Assembly: GCF_003347595.2 (NCBI RefSeq)
Contig: NZ_QCZK02000041.1
Coordinates: forward strand, 186,001 to 250,000
Source: Botryobacter ruber
Lineage (GTDB): Bacteria; Bacteroidota; Bacteroidia; Cytophagales; Hymenobacteraceae
Direction: 5' to 3'
Length of the DNA: 64,000 bases
The notes under the pieces are model-generated. The model did no database searches and had not been told where the DNA came from. It worked only from the letters and a program-made list of their open reading frames with translations. The translations under genes and the position numbers were made by a program. Positions 16,873 to 25,123 of the stretch are shown in pieces (the first letter of the stretch is position 1; the number at the start of each line of letters is the position of its first letter).

Positions 16873-17298
16873 ATGGATGCATCATTAACTCATGACGTCA
16901 GACATGCTCCAGGAGCAGTTAGTCAGGTAGACCGTGTTACTAGTATCTTAAAATGGACTTATGGCTTAGTGCCTATCGTGGCCGGAGCAGATAAGTTTAT
17001 GCACCTGTTAACCGATTGGGAAAAATACTTAGCACCAGTCGTAACTGATATCCTTCCGTTTCAGCCGCATACATTCATGTTACTAGTGGGGGTGATAGAA
17101 ATAATTGCGGGCATCATTGTATTGGTAAAACCGAAGCTGGGGGGGCTTATTGTGGGTTTATGGCTAATGGGCATAGCCCTAAACCTGTTACTCACAGGCC
17201 AGTACTATGATATTGCCGTTCGGGATGCCGTTATGGCGATAGGAGCTTTTTCCTTAAGTATGCTGTCAGGCGCAGGAAAAGCTTATGCCGGCTCTTAA
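16873..17298 (+). CDS. DoxX-like four-helix membrane protein
   Basis: A 141-residue membrane protein with four predicted helices (about 28-45, 62-84, 88-108, 113-133). ILKWTYGLVPIVAGADKFMHLLTDWEKYLAP is the DoxX-family pattern of a first helix followed by a K-F loop. The protein has no catalytic motif. DoxX proteins have been linked to quinone or redox partners, but a role here is not shown. The stop lies 14 bases inside the next gene, so translation is probably coupled to the GH15 enzyme. Confidence 0.7.
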   Translation: MDASLTHDVRHAPGAVSQVDRVTSILKWTYGLVPIVAGADKFMHLLTDWEKYLAPVVTDILPFQPHTFMLLVGVIEIIAGIIVLVKPKLGGLIVGLWLMGIALNLLLTGQYYDIAVRDAVMAIGAFSLSMLSGAGKAYAGS

Positions 17299-19120
17299 CA
17301 TTTCAGATTATGCCTTGATTGGCAATTCCCGGGCAGCAGCACTGGTTGGCAGGAATGGTGCCATCGCGTGGTGCTGCATGCCGGAATTTCATTCACCAGG
17401 TATATTTTCGGCTCTTTTAGACCAGGAAAGAGGTGGCTACTTTGCTGTTGCTCCGGAAAGAAGTTACCAGTCTGTTCAGAAGTACCTGCCGGACACCAAT
17501 GTGGTAGAAACAATTTTCACCACTTCGGAAGGTGAATGCCGGCTGCTGGATGCCTTTACAGCCATGACAGAAAAGGAAAAAACACGCGTTCTTCTACCGG
17601 AACAGGAGCTACTACGTGTTGTGGAAGGCATCTCAGGCAATGTTAAAATCAGGATGGAGTACATGCCGCGCATTTTTTACGGAAAAGACATCCCGCACCT
17701 CAAAGACCATAAAAGGCTGGGTATCTGTTTTTTCTGGAAGGAAAACATCTTTACACTGCGCAGTACCCTGGAACCGGAACAACTAACCCTAGCCGCCGGG
17801 GAAGCAGGCAGGGCAACGGCTGAATTCTTTGTGAAACCGGGAGAGCAGGTGTTGTTTTCGTTAAGCTTCTCCAGCCAGAGTCCCGCGGTTCTACCTGAGT
17901 TGCATACTACCGGCTGGAACCGGATGCAGCAAACCATCAGGTTCTGGAAAAACTGGATCGGGCAGTGCCGGTATGCTGGTCTCTACCGGGAAGAAGTAAA
18001 GCGGAGCGCCCTTACGCTGAAACTCCTGGCCCATGCCCCTTCCGGGGCAATTATTGCAGCTCCCACCACTTCCCTGCCGGAAGAACCGGGGGGTGAGCGA
18101 AACTGGGATTACCGCTACTGCTGGCTCCGGGACGCTTCCTTTACAACCAGGGTGCTGGTAAAGCTGGGATTTGAAGAAGAAGCCCATGCCTACATGAACT
18201 GGATACTGCATGCCACGCAACTCACCCGACCGAAGCTGCAGGTGGTGTACTCTGTTTATGGCCATGCATCGCTCAAAGAAGAAACATTGCATTGGCTGAC
18301 CGGTTATTGCAATTCCACTCCGGTCCGGATTGGCAATGGCGCCGACGGACAGTTTCAGCTGGATGTATATGGCGAAGTGCTGGATGCCGTTTATACCTAT
18401 GCTCCCCTGGTTAAAGATTTTGACCGGGACACCAGGAAGTTTATTTTAGGCCTGGGTGAGGTTATTTGCAAACAATGGGACCAGCCAGATAACGGGATCT
18501 GGGAAGTCCGCTCCTCCACTGTCCACCATACACATTCAAAAGTAATGGCCTGGGTAGGCCTGGACCGACTCATAAAGCTTTCTGAAAAATACAAATGGAA
18601 ACGTGCGCCACTCGAAAAGTATCGCAACGTAGCTTCCTGCATTCGGGAGCAAGTGGAGCAGTTTGGTTACAACAGTGAGCTGCAGGCCTATACACGCGAA
18701 TTTAATGGAGAGACCTTAGATTCCAGCCTGCTGGTACTCTCTCTTGTGGGCTTCTGCCATCCAACCTCCCCCAGAATGATCTCTACATCACAACTCATAT
18801 CGGAGCGGTTAGCAAAAAATAATCTCCTTTACCGGTACCTGCATACCAACGATGGCCTAACAGGTACTGAAGGATCTTTTGGAATCTGTAACTTTTGGCT
18901 GGTCGAGAACCTGGCAAAGTCAGGGCAGCTGGATAAAGCAACTCAAATCTTTGAAACTATGCTGCAACATGCAAGCCCTGCCGGGCTACTGTCCGAAGAA
19001 ATTGATCCGGAATCGCACGAGCTACTCGGAAACTACCCGCAGGGCTTTACGCACATTGGTCTCATAAATGCGGCCCTCACCCTTAATGAGGAGCACCGGA
19101 AAGGAGGTCTGGCGGAATGA
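17285..19120 (+). CDS. Glycoside hydrolase family 15 protein (glucoamylase or trehalase type)
   Basis: A 611-residue cytoplasmic enzyme without signal peptide. The N-terminal beta-sandwich (about 1-235) opens with ISDYALIGNSRAAALVGRNGAIAWCCMPEFHSP, and the (alpha/alpha)6 barrel (about 240-600) contains GERNWDYRYCWLRDASF from residue 271, a GH15 hallmark. FNGETLDSSLLVLSLVGF and the later EGSFGICNFWLVENLA block, whose Glu is a plausible catalytic acid or base, are also typical. The family includes glucoamylases, dextran glucosidases and trehalases; the cytoplasmic location and an osmolyte context favour trehalose or a short glucan, but this is inference. It overlaps its neighbours at both ends (14 and 4 bp). 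Confidence 0.9.
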   Translation: MPALNISDYALIGNSRAAALVGRNGAIAWCCMPEFHSPGIFSALLDQERGGYFAVAPERSYQSVQKYLPDTNVVETIFTTSEGECRLLDAFTAMTEKEKTRVLLPEQELLRVVEGISGNVKIRMEYMPRIFYGKDIPHLKDHKRLGICFFWKENIFTLRSTLEPEQLTLAAGEAGRATAEFFVKPGEQVLFSLSFSSQSPAVLPELHTTGWNRMQQTIRFWKNWIGQCRYAGLYREEVKRSALTLKLLAHAPSGAIIAAPTTSLPEEPGGERNWDYRYCWLRDASFTTRVLVKLGFEEEAHAYMNWILHATQLTRPKLQVVYSVYGHASLKEETLHWLTGYCNSTPVRIGNGADGQFQLDVYGEVLDAVYTYAPLVKDFDRDTRKFILGLGEVICKQWDQPDNGIWEVRSSTVHHTHSKVMAWVGLDRLIKLSEKYKWKRAPLEKYRNVASCIREQVEQFGYNSELQAYTREFNGETLDSSLLVLSLVGFCHPTSPRMISTSQLISERLAKNNLLYRYLHTNDGLTGTEGSFGICNFWLVENLAKSGQLDKATQIFETMLQHASPAGLLSEEIDPESHELLGNYPQGFTHIGLINAALTLNEEHRKGGLAE

Positions 19121-19587
19121 ACATAGATAACCTTCTCTTGTGGGGATTTGCCGCCACGTTGATCCTGACAACCTTAATGGCTGGTTCCAAACCCTTAGGA
19201 TTTACCCGGATGGATATCCCCTTCTTGCTGGGAACAATGTTTACAGCCAACCGCAACAAGGCACCCTGGATTGGATTTGTCTCGCACCTGGTAATGGGAT
19301 GGATTTTTGCATTTATTTACGGTGCCGCATTTGAAAGCGCAGGCCTGCACACCTGGTGGTTTGGCCTGGCTATTGGGCTTGTACATGGCGCATTCGTACT
19401 GGCCGTAGGCTTACCTGTTTTCAGCTTTCTTCATCCCAGAATTGCCAGCCCGGCACAAGGCCCCACTCCTACCAGACAACTCGAGCCCCCCGGTTTTCTT
19501 GCCCTCAATTATGGAAAAGGTACGCCTTTGGTAACACTACTGGCCCATTTAATTTACGGCAGCGTATTAGGCATCTTCTATAACTAA
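19117..19587 (+). CDS. Small multi-pass membrane protein, unknown function
   Basis: A 156-residue protein with about four hydrophobic segments (about 5-24, 48-68, 78-98, 136-154). PLGFTRMDIPFLLGTMFTANRNKAPWIGFVSHLVMGWIFAFIYGAAFE is the most distinctive part and resembles conserved bacterial membrane proteins of unknown role. The final helix repeats the theme (LVTLLAHLIYGSVLGIFY), so the protein may be two related halves. Its ATG overlaps the GH15 stop (ATGA), the third overlapping gene of this set. No function is claimed. Confidence 0.65.
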   Translation: MNIDNLLLWGFAATLILTTLMAGSKPLGFTRMDIPFLLGTMFTANRNKAPWIGFVSHLVMGWIFAFIYGAAFESAGLHTWWFGLAIGLVHGAFVLAVGLPVFSFLHPRIASPAQGPTPTRQLEPPGFLALNYGKGTPLVTLLAHLIYGSVLGIFYN

Positions 19588-19666
19588 GATGGTGCAGCAG
19601 TTCCGGATGCTCATCAGCAAAATTGGTGTAAAGCACCGTTTCAATATGCATTTATCAAAAGATAAA

Positions 19667-19696
19667 GAGCAGTGGCTGTGGTGGTAGGAGCAGCAG
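19667..19696 (+). repeat. Interspersed repeat copy 5
   Basis: GAGCAGTGGCTGTGGTGGTA followed by GGAGCAGCAG and then six T. It differs from the core in the right third (GGTAGGAGC), and lies 80 bp after the preceding stop codon. Confidence 0.82.
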
Positions 19697-19968
19697 AATT
19701 TTTTCGAAGCGTAAAACGATATCACCAAACAAGCTGCAGAAGCTAGCTGGTTTATACATGCTCCCCACCTGATGAGCAGCTGGTCGCAGTGCACCCAAAA
19801 CAGAAGATAAGTCAGAAAACATAGTACTTAAACAATTAAAATATTTTTTTCATATATAAATCACAATTACCGCAAGGTTTTTGCGGAATTTCAGACCAGT
19901 GCAACTATTACCAATATTTCAAACGGAAGCGGGTTTTGATTAAATTTTTACTAAGTTGATAAGTTATA

Positions 19969-19998
19969 TTGCTATATTATCAAATTTTTGTAAATTTG
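19969..19998 (+). promoter_or_regulatory. Bacteroidota-type promoter of the 20043 gene
   Basis: TTG at 19969-19971 and TAAATTTG at 19991-19998 are separated by 19 bp, matching the -33/-7 consensus. The implied start site near 20004 supports ATG 20043 as the gene start and excludes an earlier in-frame ATG at 19956, which would lie upstream of the transcript. Confidence 0.6.
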
Positions 19999-20042
19999 AA
20001 TCTTCAAGGTTTAAACAACGACTATTAATTCGTTCAAAGGAA

Positions 20043-20447
20043 ATGATGTGGAGGAGCTTTTTTTGGTTACTAATCCCCTGCTTCCTCTTTCATGCTACCC
20101 TACAACTAAAGTCAGGCACTACCGGCCATCTGAATTTGCAGCCCAGCCAGGGCAGTTTATTCCTCCCATGCAACGGCACCCTGTCTGAAAACAGCAGCCC
20201 CACGGTGGTAGAAACGCTGCTGAATGATTTTGTTGATCTACTCGGCGACTTCCCCAAAACAGAGCAAGTCAAATCCGGACTGAACTACCGCACGAAATCC
20301 AGCCGCAACAACCAGGCACTGAGGCGGCATACCGGACTGCTGCCGGAGGTGCTGCAGGTGGCGCTGCTACCGGCAACTACTTACAAACGGCAGAACTTCC
20401 TGCTGTCCGATTACTACGACTTTGTGTTTCGGCTAACCCCCTTCTGA
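20043..20447 (+). CDS. Small exported protein, unrecognised
   Basis: A 134-residue protein from the ATG at 20043 (a second ATG follows directly). A hydrophobic N-terminus (about 3-20, WRSFFWLLIPCFLFHATLQL) looks like a signal peptide. The mature part is rich in Ser, Thr, Asn and Leu with a short LPATTYKRQNFLLSDYYDFVFRL end and no known motif. The start is set by the promoter at 19969-19998. I do not recognise a family; it could be a lineage-specific envelope protein. It is transcribed toward the RND operon 150 bp downstream, without an evident terminator between them. Confidence 0.5.
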   Translation: MMWRSFFWLLIPCFLFHATLQLKSGTTGHLNLQPSQGSLFLPCNGTLSENSSPTVVETLLNDFVDLLGDFPKTEQVKSGLNYRTKSSRNNQALRRHTGLLPEVLQVALLPATTYKRQNFLLSDYYDFVFRLTPF

Positions 20448-20598
20448 TCTTCCCTTTTTCCGGTTAGCGTAACCGCTTCCCGCTTACTTTTTCAAATACA
20501 GGTTTCTGCAGGAAAGGCCACCTTACCCCAGGCAGTTACCCTGCTTTCTGTTGCTTTTCATATACCAAAACATCATAAAAAAATAATCTGTTAGCTCT

Positions 20599-21744
20599 AT
20601 GAACATACTCCGCACAAAATCAAACTGGATGTACCTGATCGCCCTTAGCGCATTTACCTACGGGTGCAGCGCACAAGGCCAGGGCGATTCCCCAGACAAA
20701 GTAATACCCGAACTGCCCGTCACCAAACTGATCACGGTAGACACCGTGCTGCACAACGATTACGTGGCCGATATTCAGGCGGTAAAGCACGTGGAAGTGC
20801 GGGCCCGCGTCAACGGCTTCCTCGAGAAAATATATGTAGACGAAGGGCAGGAAGTAAAGAAGGGGCAGCCCCTGTTCCGGATCAGTTCCGAAGAATACAA
20901 AGCAGAGGTGGCCCGGGCTGATGCCAACTTAAAGAACGTAATTTCGGAGGCGCTGGCCGCGGAACTGGACCTGGACCGGGTAAAGCTGCTGGTCGAGAAA
21001 AAAGTAATCTCCAAATCGGAACTGGACCTGGCAAAAGCCAAGCTGAAAGCAGCCATGGCTAAAATCGACGAAGCCCAGTCAGCGAAAGCAAATGCCGCCA
21101 CCCGCTTGTCCTACACCTACATCCGGGCGCCGTTTTCCGGCATCATGGACCGCATCCCGCTCAAAGAAGGCAGCCTGGTGGAAGAAGGCACCCTGCTGAC
21201 TACCGTTTCGGACCTGGAGGCTGTGTATGCCTATTTCGATGTGTCGGAGAAGGAATACCTGGCCATCAAAAAAGCAAAGCAAACCAATGCGGTCAATAAC
21301 AGTGAAGCCGTAAAACTGATACTTGCCGACGGTACGCTCTACCCGCACGAGGGCGAAATTGAAACGATGGAAGGCGTGTTCGAAGCGAACACCGGCTCCA
21401 TTGCCTTCCGCGCCCGTTTCCCCAACCCGAAGCAGCTCCTTAAGCACCACTCTACCGGCAAAGTGCGCCTGTTTAACGACATCGACAATGCCCTGATGGT
21501 GCCCCAGAAAGCAACCTTCGAGGTGCAGGACAAGAGTTTTGTGTATGTGGTGGACAGCCTGAACAAGGTCACAATCAAAAGCTTTCATCCCAAAGCCCGT
21601 TTCTCACACTTCTACATTGTAGGTTCCGGCCTGGAGCCGGGCGAAAAGGTGGTGTACGAGGGCATCCAGAACCTGCGGGAAGGCGTTTCCATCCGACCCG
21701 ATGAACTGCCGATGGACAGCCTTTTCGTGTCGGCGAGCCTGTAA
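20599..21744 (+). CDS. RND efflux periplasmic adaptor (AcrA/MexA family) lipoprotein
   Basis: A 381-residue membrane-fusion protein. The signal ends in SAFTYGC with a plausible lipid-attachment Cys23. The lipoyl-like half DIQAVKHVEVRARVNGFLEKIYVDEGQEVKKGQPLFRI is followed by a helical hairpin (about 95-155, AELDLDRVKLLVEKKVISKSELDLAKAKLKAAMAKIDEAQ) and the partner half TYIRAPFSGIMDRIPLKEGSLVEEGTLLTTV, all standard for AcrA/MexA. It docks the inner-membrane pump to the outer-membrane channel. The permease and channel genes follow; the 208-bp gap to the permease carries an interspersed repeat. Confidence 0.93.
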   Translation: MNILRTKSNWMYLIALSAFTYGCSAQGQGDSPDKVIPELPVTKLITVDTVLHNDYVADIQAVKHVEVRARVNGFLEKIYVDEGQEVKKGQPLFRISSEEYKAEVARADANLKNVISEALAAELDLDRVKLLVEKKVISKSELDLAKAKLKAAMAKIDEAQSAKANAATRLSYTYIRAPFSGIMDRIPLKEGSLVEEGTLLTTVSDLEAVYAYFDVSEKEYLAIKKAKQTNAVNNSEAVKLILADGTLYPHEGEIETMEGVFEANTGSIAFRARFPNPKQLLKHHSTGKVRLFNDIDNALMVPQKATFEVQDKSFVYVVDSLNKVTIKSFHPKARFSHFYIVGSGLEPGEKVVYEGIQNLREGVSIRPDELPMDSLFVSASL

Positions 21745-21788
21745 GGGCAGCCGTTACCAGTTCGCCTTTACCTTGCGCAGCTATGTTG

Positions 21789-21818
21789 AGCAGCAGAGGC
21801 TGTGGTGGCTGCTGCAGC
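21789..21818 (+). repeat. Interspersed repeat copy 6, inside the RND operon
   Basis: AGCAGCAGAGGCTGTGGTGG followed by CTGCTGCAGC. The right third is CTGCTGCAG rather than CAGGTGCAG, a variant shared with the copy at 37127. It sits between the adaptor and permease genes. Confidence 0.8.
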
Positions 21819-21952
21819 AAAACAAAAACAGCAAAAAAAAGCTGTTTCAACAGGAGCAGGTGAACGCGATTTGGTAGTAGATGGATGTTTGGAAAAGCCG
21901 GCTCCGGAACAACCCGGGCTGGTGATGTTGGGTTTTTAGTTTGATTAGATAC

Positions 21953-24900
21953 ATGTTAAAATTATTTATACAACGGCCGGTTTTGTCGCTGGTCATTTCA
22001 CTTTTTATTGTCTTTTTAGGGCTGCTGGCCATCCTGCAGCTGCCCGTTACGCAGTTCCCCGAAATTGTACCGCCCTCTGTTACGGTAACCACCAAATATA
22101 CCGGTGCCAATGCCGAAGTGTGTACCAAAGCCGTAGCCACGCCCCTGGAAAGAGCCATCAACGGGGTACCGGGCATGACCTACATGACCTCCGTTTCGAG
22201 TAACAATGGCGTTACGCTGATCCAGGTTTTCTTTGAAGTGGGCACCGACCCCGATCTGGCCGCAGTAAACGTGCAGAACCGGGTAAACACCGTGATTGAC
22301 GAACTTCCGGAAGAGGTGATTAAAGCCGGTGTGGTTACCGAGAAAGAGGTAAACAGCATGCTCCTGTACCTGAACCTGATGAGCGACGATCCGAAATCGG
22401 ACGAGAAGTTTGTCTACAACTTTGCCGACATCAACGTGCTGCAGGAGCTTAAGCGGATTGATGGGGTGGGTTTCTGCGAGATCATGGGTTCAAGAGAATA
22501 CTCGATGCGTGTGTGGCTGAAGCCGGACCGGATGCTCGCCTACAAGGTGTCGCCCGACGAGGTGATCGATGCCATCCGGTCGCAGAACATCGAAGCTGCT
22601 CCCGGTAAAGCCGGTGAAAGCTCCGGTAAATCGCCCCAGATGCTGCAGTACGTGCTCCGCTACACCGGCAAATTTAATCAGCCATCGCAGTACGAAGACA
22701 TGGTCATCCGGGCCAGCTCCGACGGCTCCGGCTCGGTGCTTCGCCTGAAAGATGTGGCTGAAATTGAATTTGGGTCGATGGACTATGGCATGGTTTCCAA
22801 AACCGACGGCCGTCCCTCCGCTTCCATCATGATCAAGCAGCGGCCCGGTTCCAATGCCAAGGAAGTAATCGAGAATGTAAAGGCGCGCATGGCGGAACTG
22901 AAAGCAGAGTCTTTCCCGCCGGGCATGCAGTACAACATTGCCTACGACGTATCCCGCTTCCTCGACGCCTCCATGAGCGAGGTAATCCGCACGCTTATTG
23001 AAGCCTTCATTCTCGTTTCCATCGTCGTATTCATCTTCCTGCAGGACTTCCGCTCCACCCTTATCCCGACGCTGGCCGTGCCGGTATCGCTCATCGGTAC
23101 CTTCTTTTTCATGCAGCTGTTCGGCTTTTCGATTAACCTGCTCACGCTTTTCGCGCTGGTGCTGGCCATCGGTATTGTGGTGGACAACGCCATTGTGGTG
23201 GTAGAAGCGGTGCATACCAAAATGGCCGAACAACACCTCTCTGCCAGAGCAGCGACTTTGGAGGCAATGGGTGAGATCAGCGGGGCCATTGTGGCGATTA
23301 CCCTGGTGATGTCGGCGGTGTTTGTGCCGGTGGCGTTCATGTCCGGTCCGGTGGGTATTTTCTACCGCCAGTTCTCCCTCACGCTCGCCATTGCTATTGT
23401 TATTTCCGGTATCAACGCCCTTACCTTAACGCCCGCGCTTTGTGCCATGATGCTAAAAAATACGCACCAGGAAAAGAAAAAGAGGAATCCGCTGACCTGG
23501 TTCTTTGGCAAGTTTAACAAAGGCTACGATGCAGTGGAATCCGGTTACAAAAGCCTGATTACCCGCATCGCCGGCAGAAGGGCCATCACCCTCGTACTGC
23601 TGATAGTCTTTTTTGCCGGCACCTGGGGCATCAGCCAGGTACTGCCTTCCGGCTTTATTCCTACCGAGGATCAGGGCATGATTTATGTGAACGTAACTAC
23701 GCCGTCGGGTGCTACCGTGGAAAGAACCGAAGAAGTGCTGGACCGCATACAACTGGCAGCCGAGGAAATAGACGCCGTGGAAAACGTATCGACACTGGCA
23801 GGTTTCAGTCTTTTAACAGATGCCGCAGGCGCATCCTATGGCATGGGCATGATCAACCTGAAATCCTGGGACGAACGCAAAGCTTCTGTTGACGATATCA
23901 TCGCGTTGCTCGAAGAAAAAACCAGCGGCCTCAAAGATGCCAGCATCGAGTACTTCCCCCCTCCTACCGTACCGGGATTTGGTAACTCCAGCGGATTTGA
24001 GTTCCGCCTGCTGGCCCGCGACAAAACGCAGACCCTTGACGAAACGGCAAAGGTAACGAACAACTTCCTGGCAGCCCTGAAAGAGACACCGCAGGTAAGC
24101 AGCGCCTTCACCAACTTCGACCCCAGCTTCCCGCAGTACCTGATTCACGTGGACCAGGACATGGCGGCAAAAAAAGGTGTGACTACCGAAAATGCCATGC
24201 GCACACTGCAGACACTGCTCGGTAGTTATTATGCTTCCAACTTCATCCGTTTCGGGCAGATGTACAAGGTGATGGTGCAGGCCTCGCCAAATTACCGTGC
24301 CGAACCGGAAGACCTGCTGGAGCTGTACGTGAAAAACAACTGGGGCGAAATGGTGCCCTTCTCCTCCTTCCTCAGTATTGAGCGGGTGTACGGACCGGAG
24401 CAGCTGACGCGCTACAACATGTACACCTCTGCCATGGTAAACGGCAGCGCCGCCCCCGGCTACAGTAGTGGCGACGCCATCAAAGCAATCGAGACAGTAG
24501 CAGAAACCTCGCTGCCGCGCGGCTACGACTTTGAGTGGTCGGGCATGACGCGCGAAGAGATCCTGTCGGGCAACCAGGCCATTTACATTTTCCTGGTGTG
24601 CCTGCTGTTCGTATACCTGCTGCTGGCGGCCCAGTACGAAAGTTTCCTGCTGCCGCTGCCGGTAATCCTGTCGCTGCCGACCGGTATCTTCGGAGCTTTC
24701 CTGGCGCTGCAGCTTATGGGCCTGCAGAACAATATTTACGCACAGGTGGCCCTGGTGATGCTCATTGGTCTGCTCGGTAAAAATGCGATCCTGATCGTGG
24801 AGTTTGCCATCCAGCGCAACAAGGAAGGTGCCACCATTTTACAGGCAGCCGCAGAAGGCGCCGTTTCCAGGTTCCGGCCTATCCTGATGACTTCCTTTGC

Positions 24901-25093
24901 GTTTGTGGCCGGTCTTATTCCGCTGTGTATGGCCTCGGGTGCCGGTGCCATGGGCAACCGCTCGATCGGTACGGCTGCCGCAGGCGGTATGCTGTTTGGT
25001 ACCATCTTCGGCATCATCCTGATTCCGGGACTCTACGTGCTGTTTGCCGGACTGGGCAAACGCAAGCAAAAGAACCAGCTGCAGTCAGCCTAA
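21953..25093 (+). CDS. RND efflux pump permease (AcrB/HAE1 family)
   Basis: A 1046-residue inner-membrane proton antiporter starting at ATG 21953; a TTG four codons earlier is less likely. The N-terminus (LKLFIQRPVLSLVISLFIVFLGLLAILQLPVTQFPEI) is classic for hydrophobe/amphiphile RND pumps. LLTLFALVLAIGIVVDNAIVVVEAV is the TM4 proton-relay region with its Asp, and EFAIQRNKEGATILQAAAEGAVSRFRPILMTSFAFVAGLIPL is the TM11 region. Two large periplasmic loops follow TM1 and TM7. It exports drugs, dyes, lipids or toxic metabolites through the adaptor and the channel encoded next. Confidence 0.96.
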   Translation: MLKLFIQRPVLSLVISLFIVFLGLLAILQLPVTQFPEIVPPSVTVTTKYTGANAEVCTKAVATPLERAINGVPGMTYMTSVSSNNGVTLIQVFFEVGTDPDLAAVNVQNRVNTVIDELPEEVIKAGVVTEKEVNSMLLYLNLMSDDPKSDEKFVYNFADINVLQELKRIDGVGFCEIMGSREYSMRVWLKPDRMLAYKVSPDEVIDAIRSQNIEAAPGKAGESSGKSPQMLQYVLRYTGKFNQPSQYEDMVIRASSDGSGSVLRLKDVAEIEFGSMDYGMVSKTDGRPSASIMIKQRPGSNAKEVIENVKARMAELKAESFPPGMQYNIAYDVSRFLDASMSEVIRTLIEAFILVSIVVFIFLQDFRSTLIPTLAVPVSLIGTFFFMQLFGFSINLLTLFALVLAIGIVVDNAIVVVEAVHTKMAEQHLSARAATLEAMGEISGAIVAITLVMSAVFVPVAFMSGPVGIFYRQFSLTLAIAIVISGINALTLTPALCAMMLKNTHQEKKKRNPLTWFFGKFNKGYDAVESGYKSLITRIAGRRAITLVLLIVFFAGTWGISQVLPSGFIPTEDQGMIYVNVTTPSGATVERTEEVLDRIQLAAEEIDAVENVSTLAGFSLLTDAAGASYGMGMINLKSWDERKASVDDIIALLEEKTSGLKDASIEYFPPPTVPGFGNSSGFEFRLLARDKTQTLDETAKVTNNFLAALKETPQVSSAFTNFDPSFPQYLIHVDQDMAAKKGVTTENAMRTLQTLLGSYYASNFIRFGQMYKVMVQASPNYRAEPEDLLELYVKNNWGEMVPFSSFLSIERVYGPEQLTRYNMYTSAMVNGSAAPGYSSGDAIKAIETVAETSLPRGYDFEWSGMTREEILSGNQAIYIFLVCLLFVYLLLAAQYESFLLPLPVILSLPTGIFGAFLALQLMGLQNNIYAQVALVMLIGLLGKNAILIVEFAIQRNKEGATILQAAAEGAVSRFRPILMTSFAFVAGLIPLCMASGAGAMGNRSIGTAAAGGMLFGTIFGIILIPGLYVLFAGLGKRKQKNQLQSA

Positions 25094-25123
25094 CCTTGTC
25101 ATTTAATTACCAGAGAATATTTT

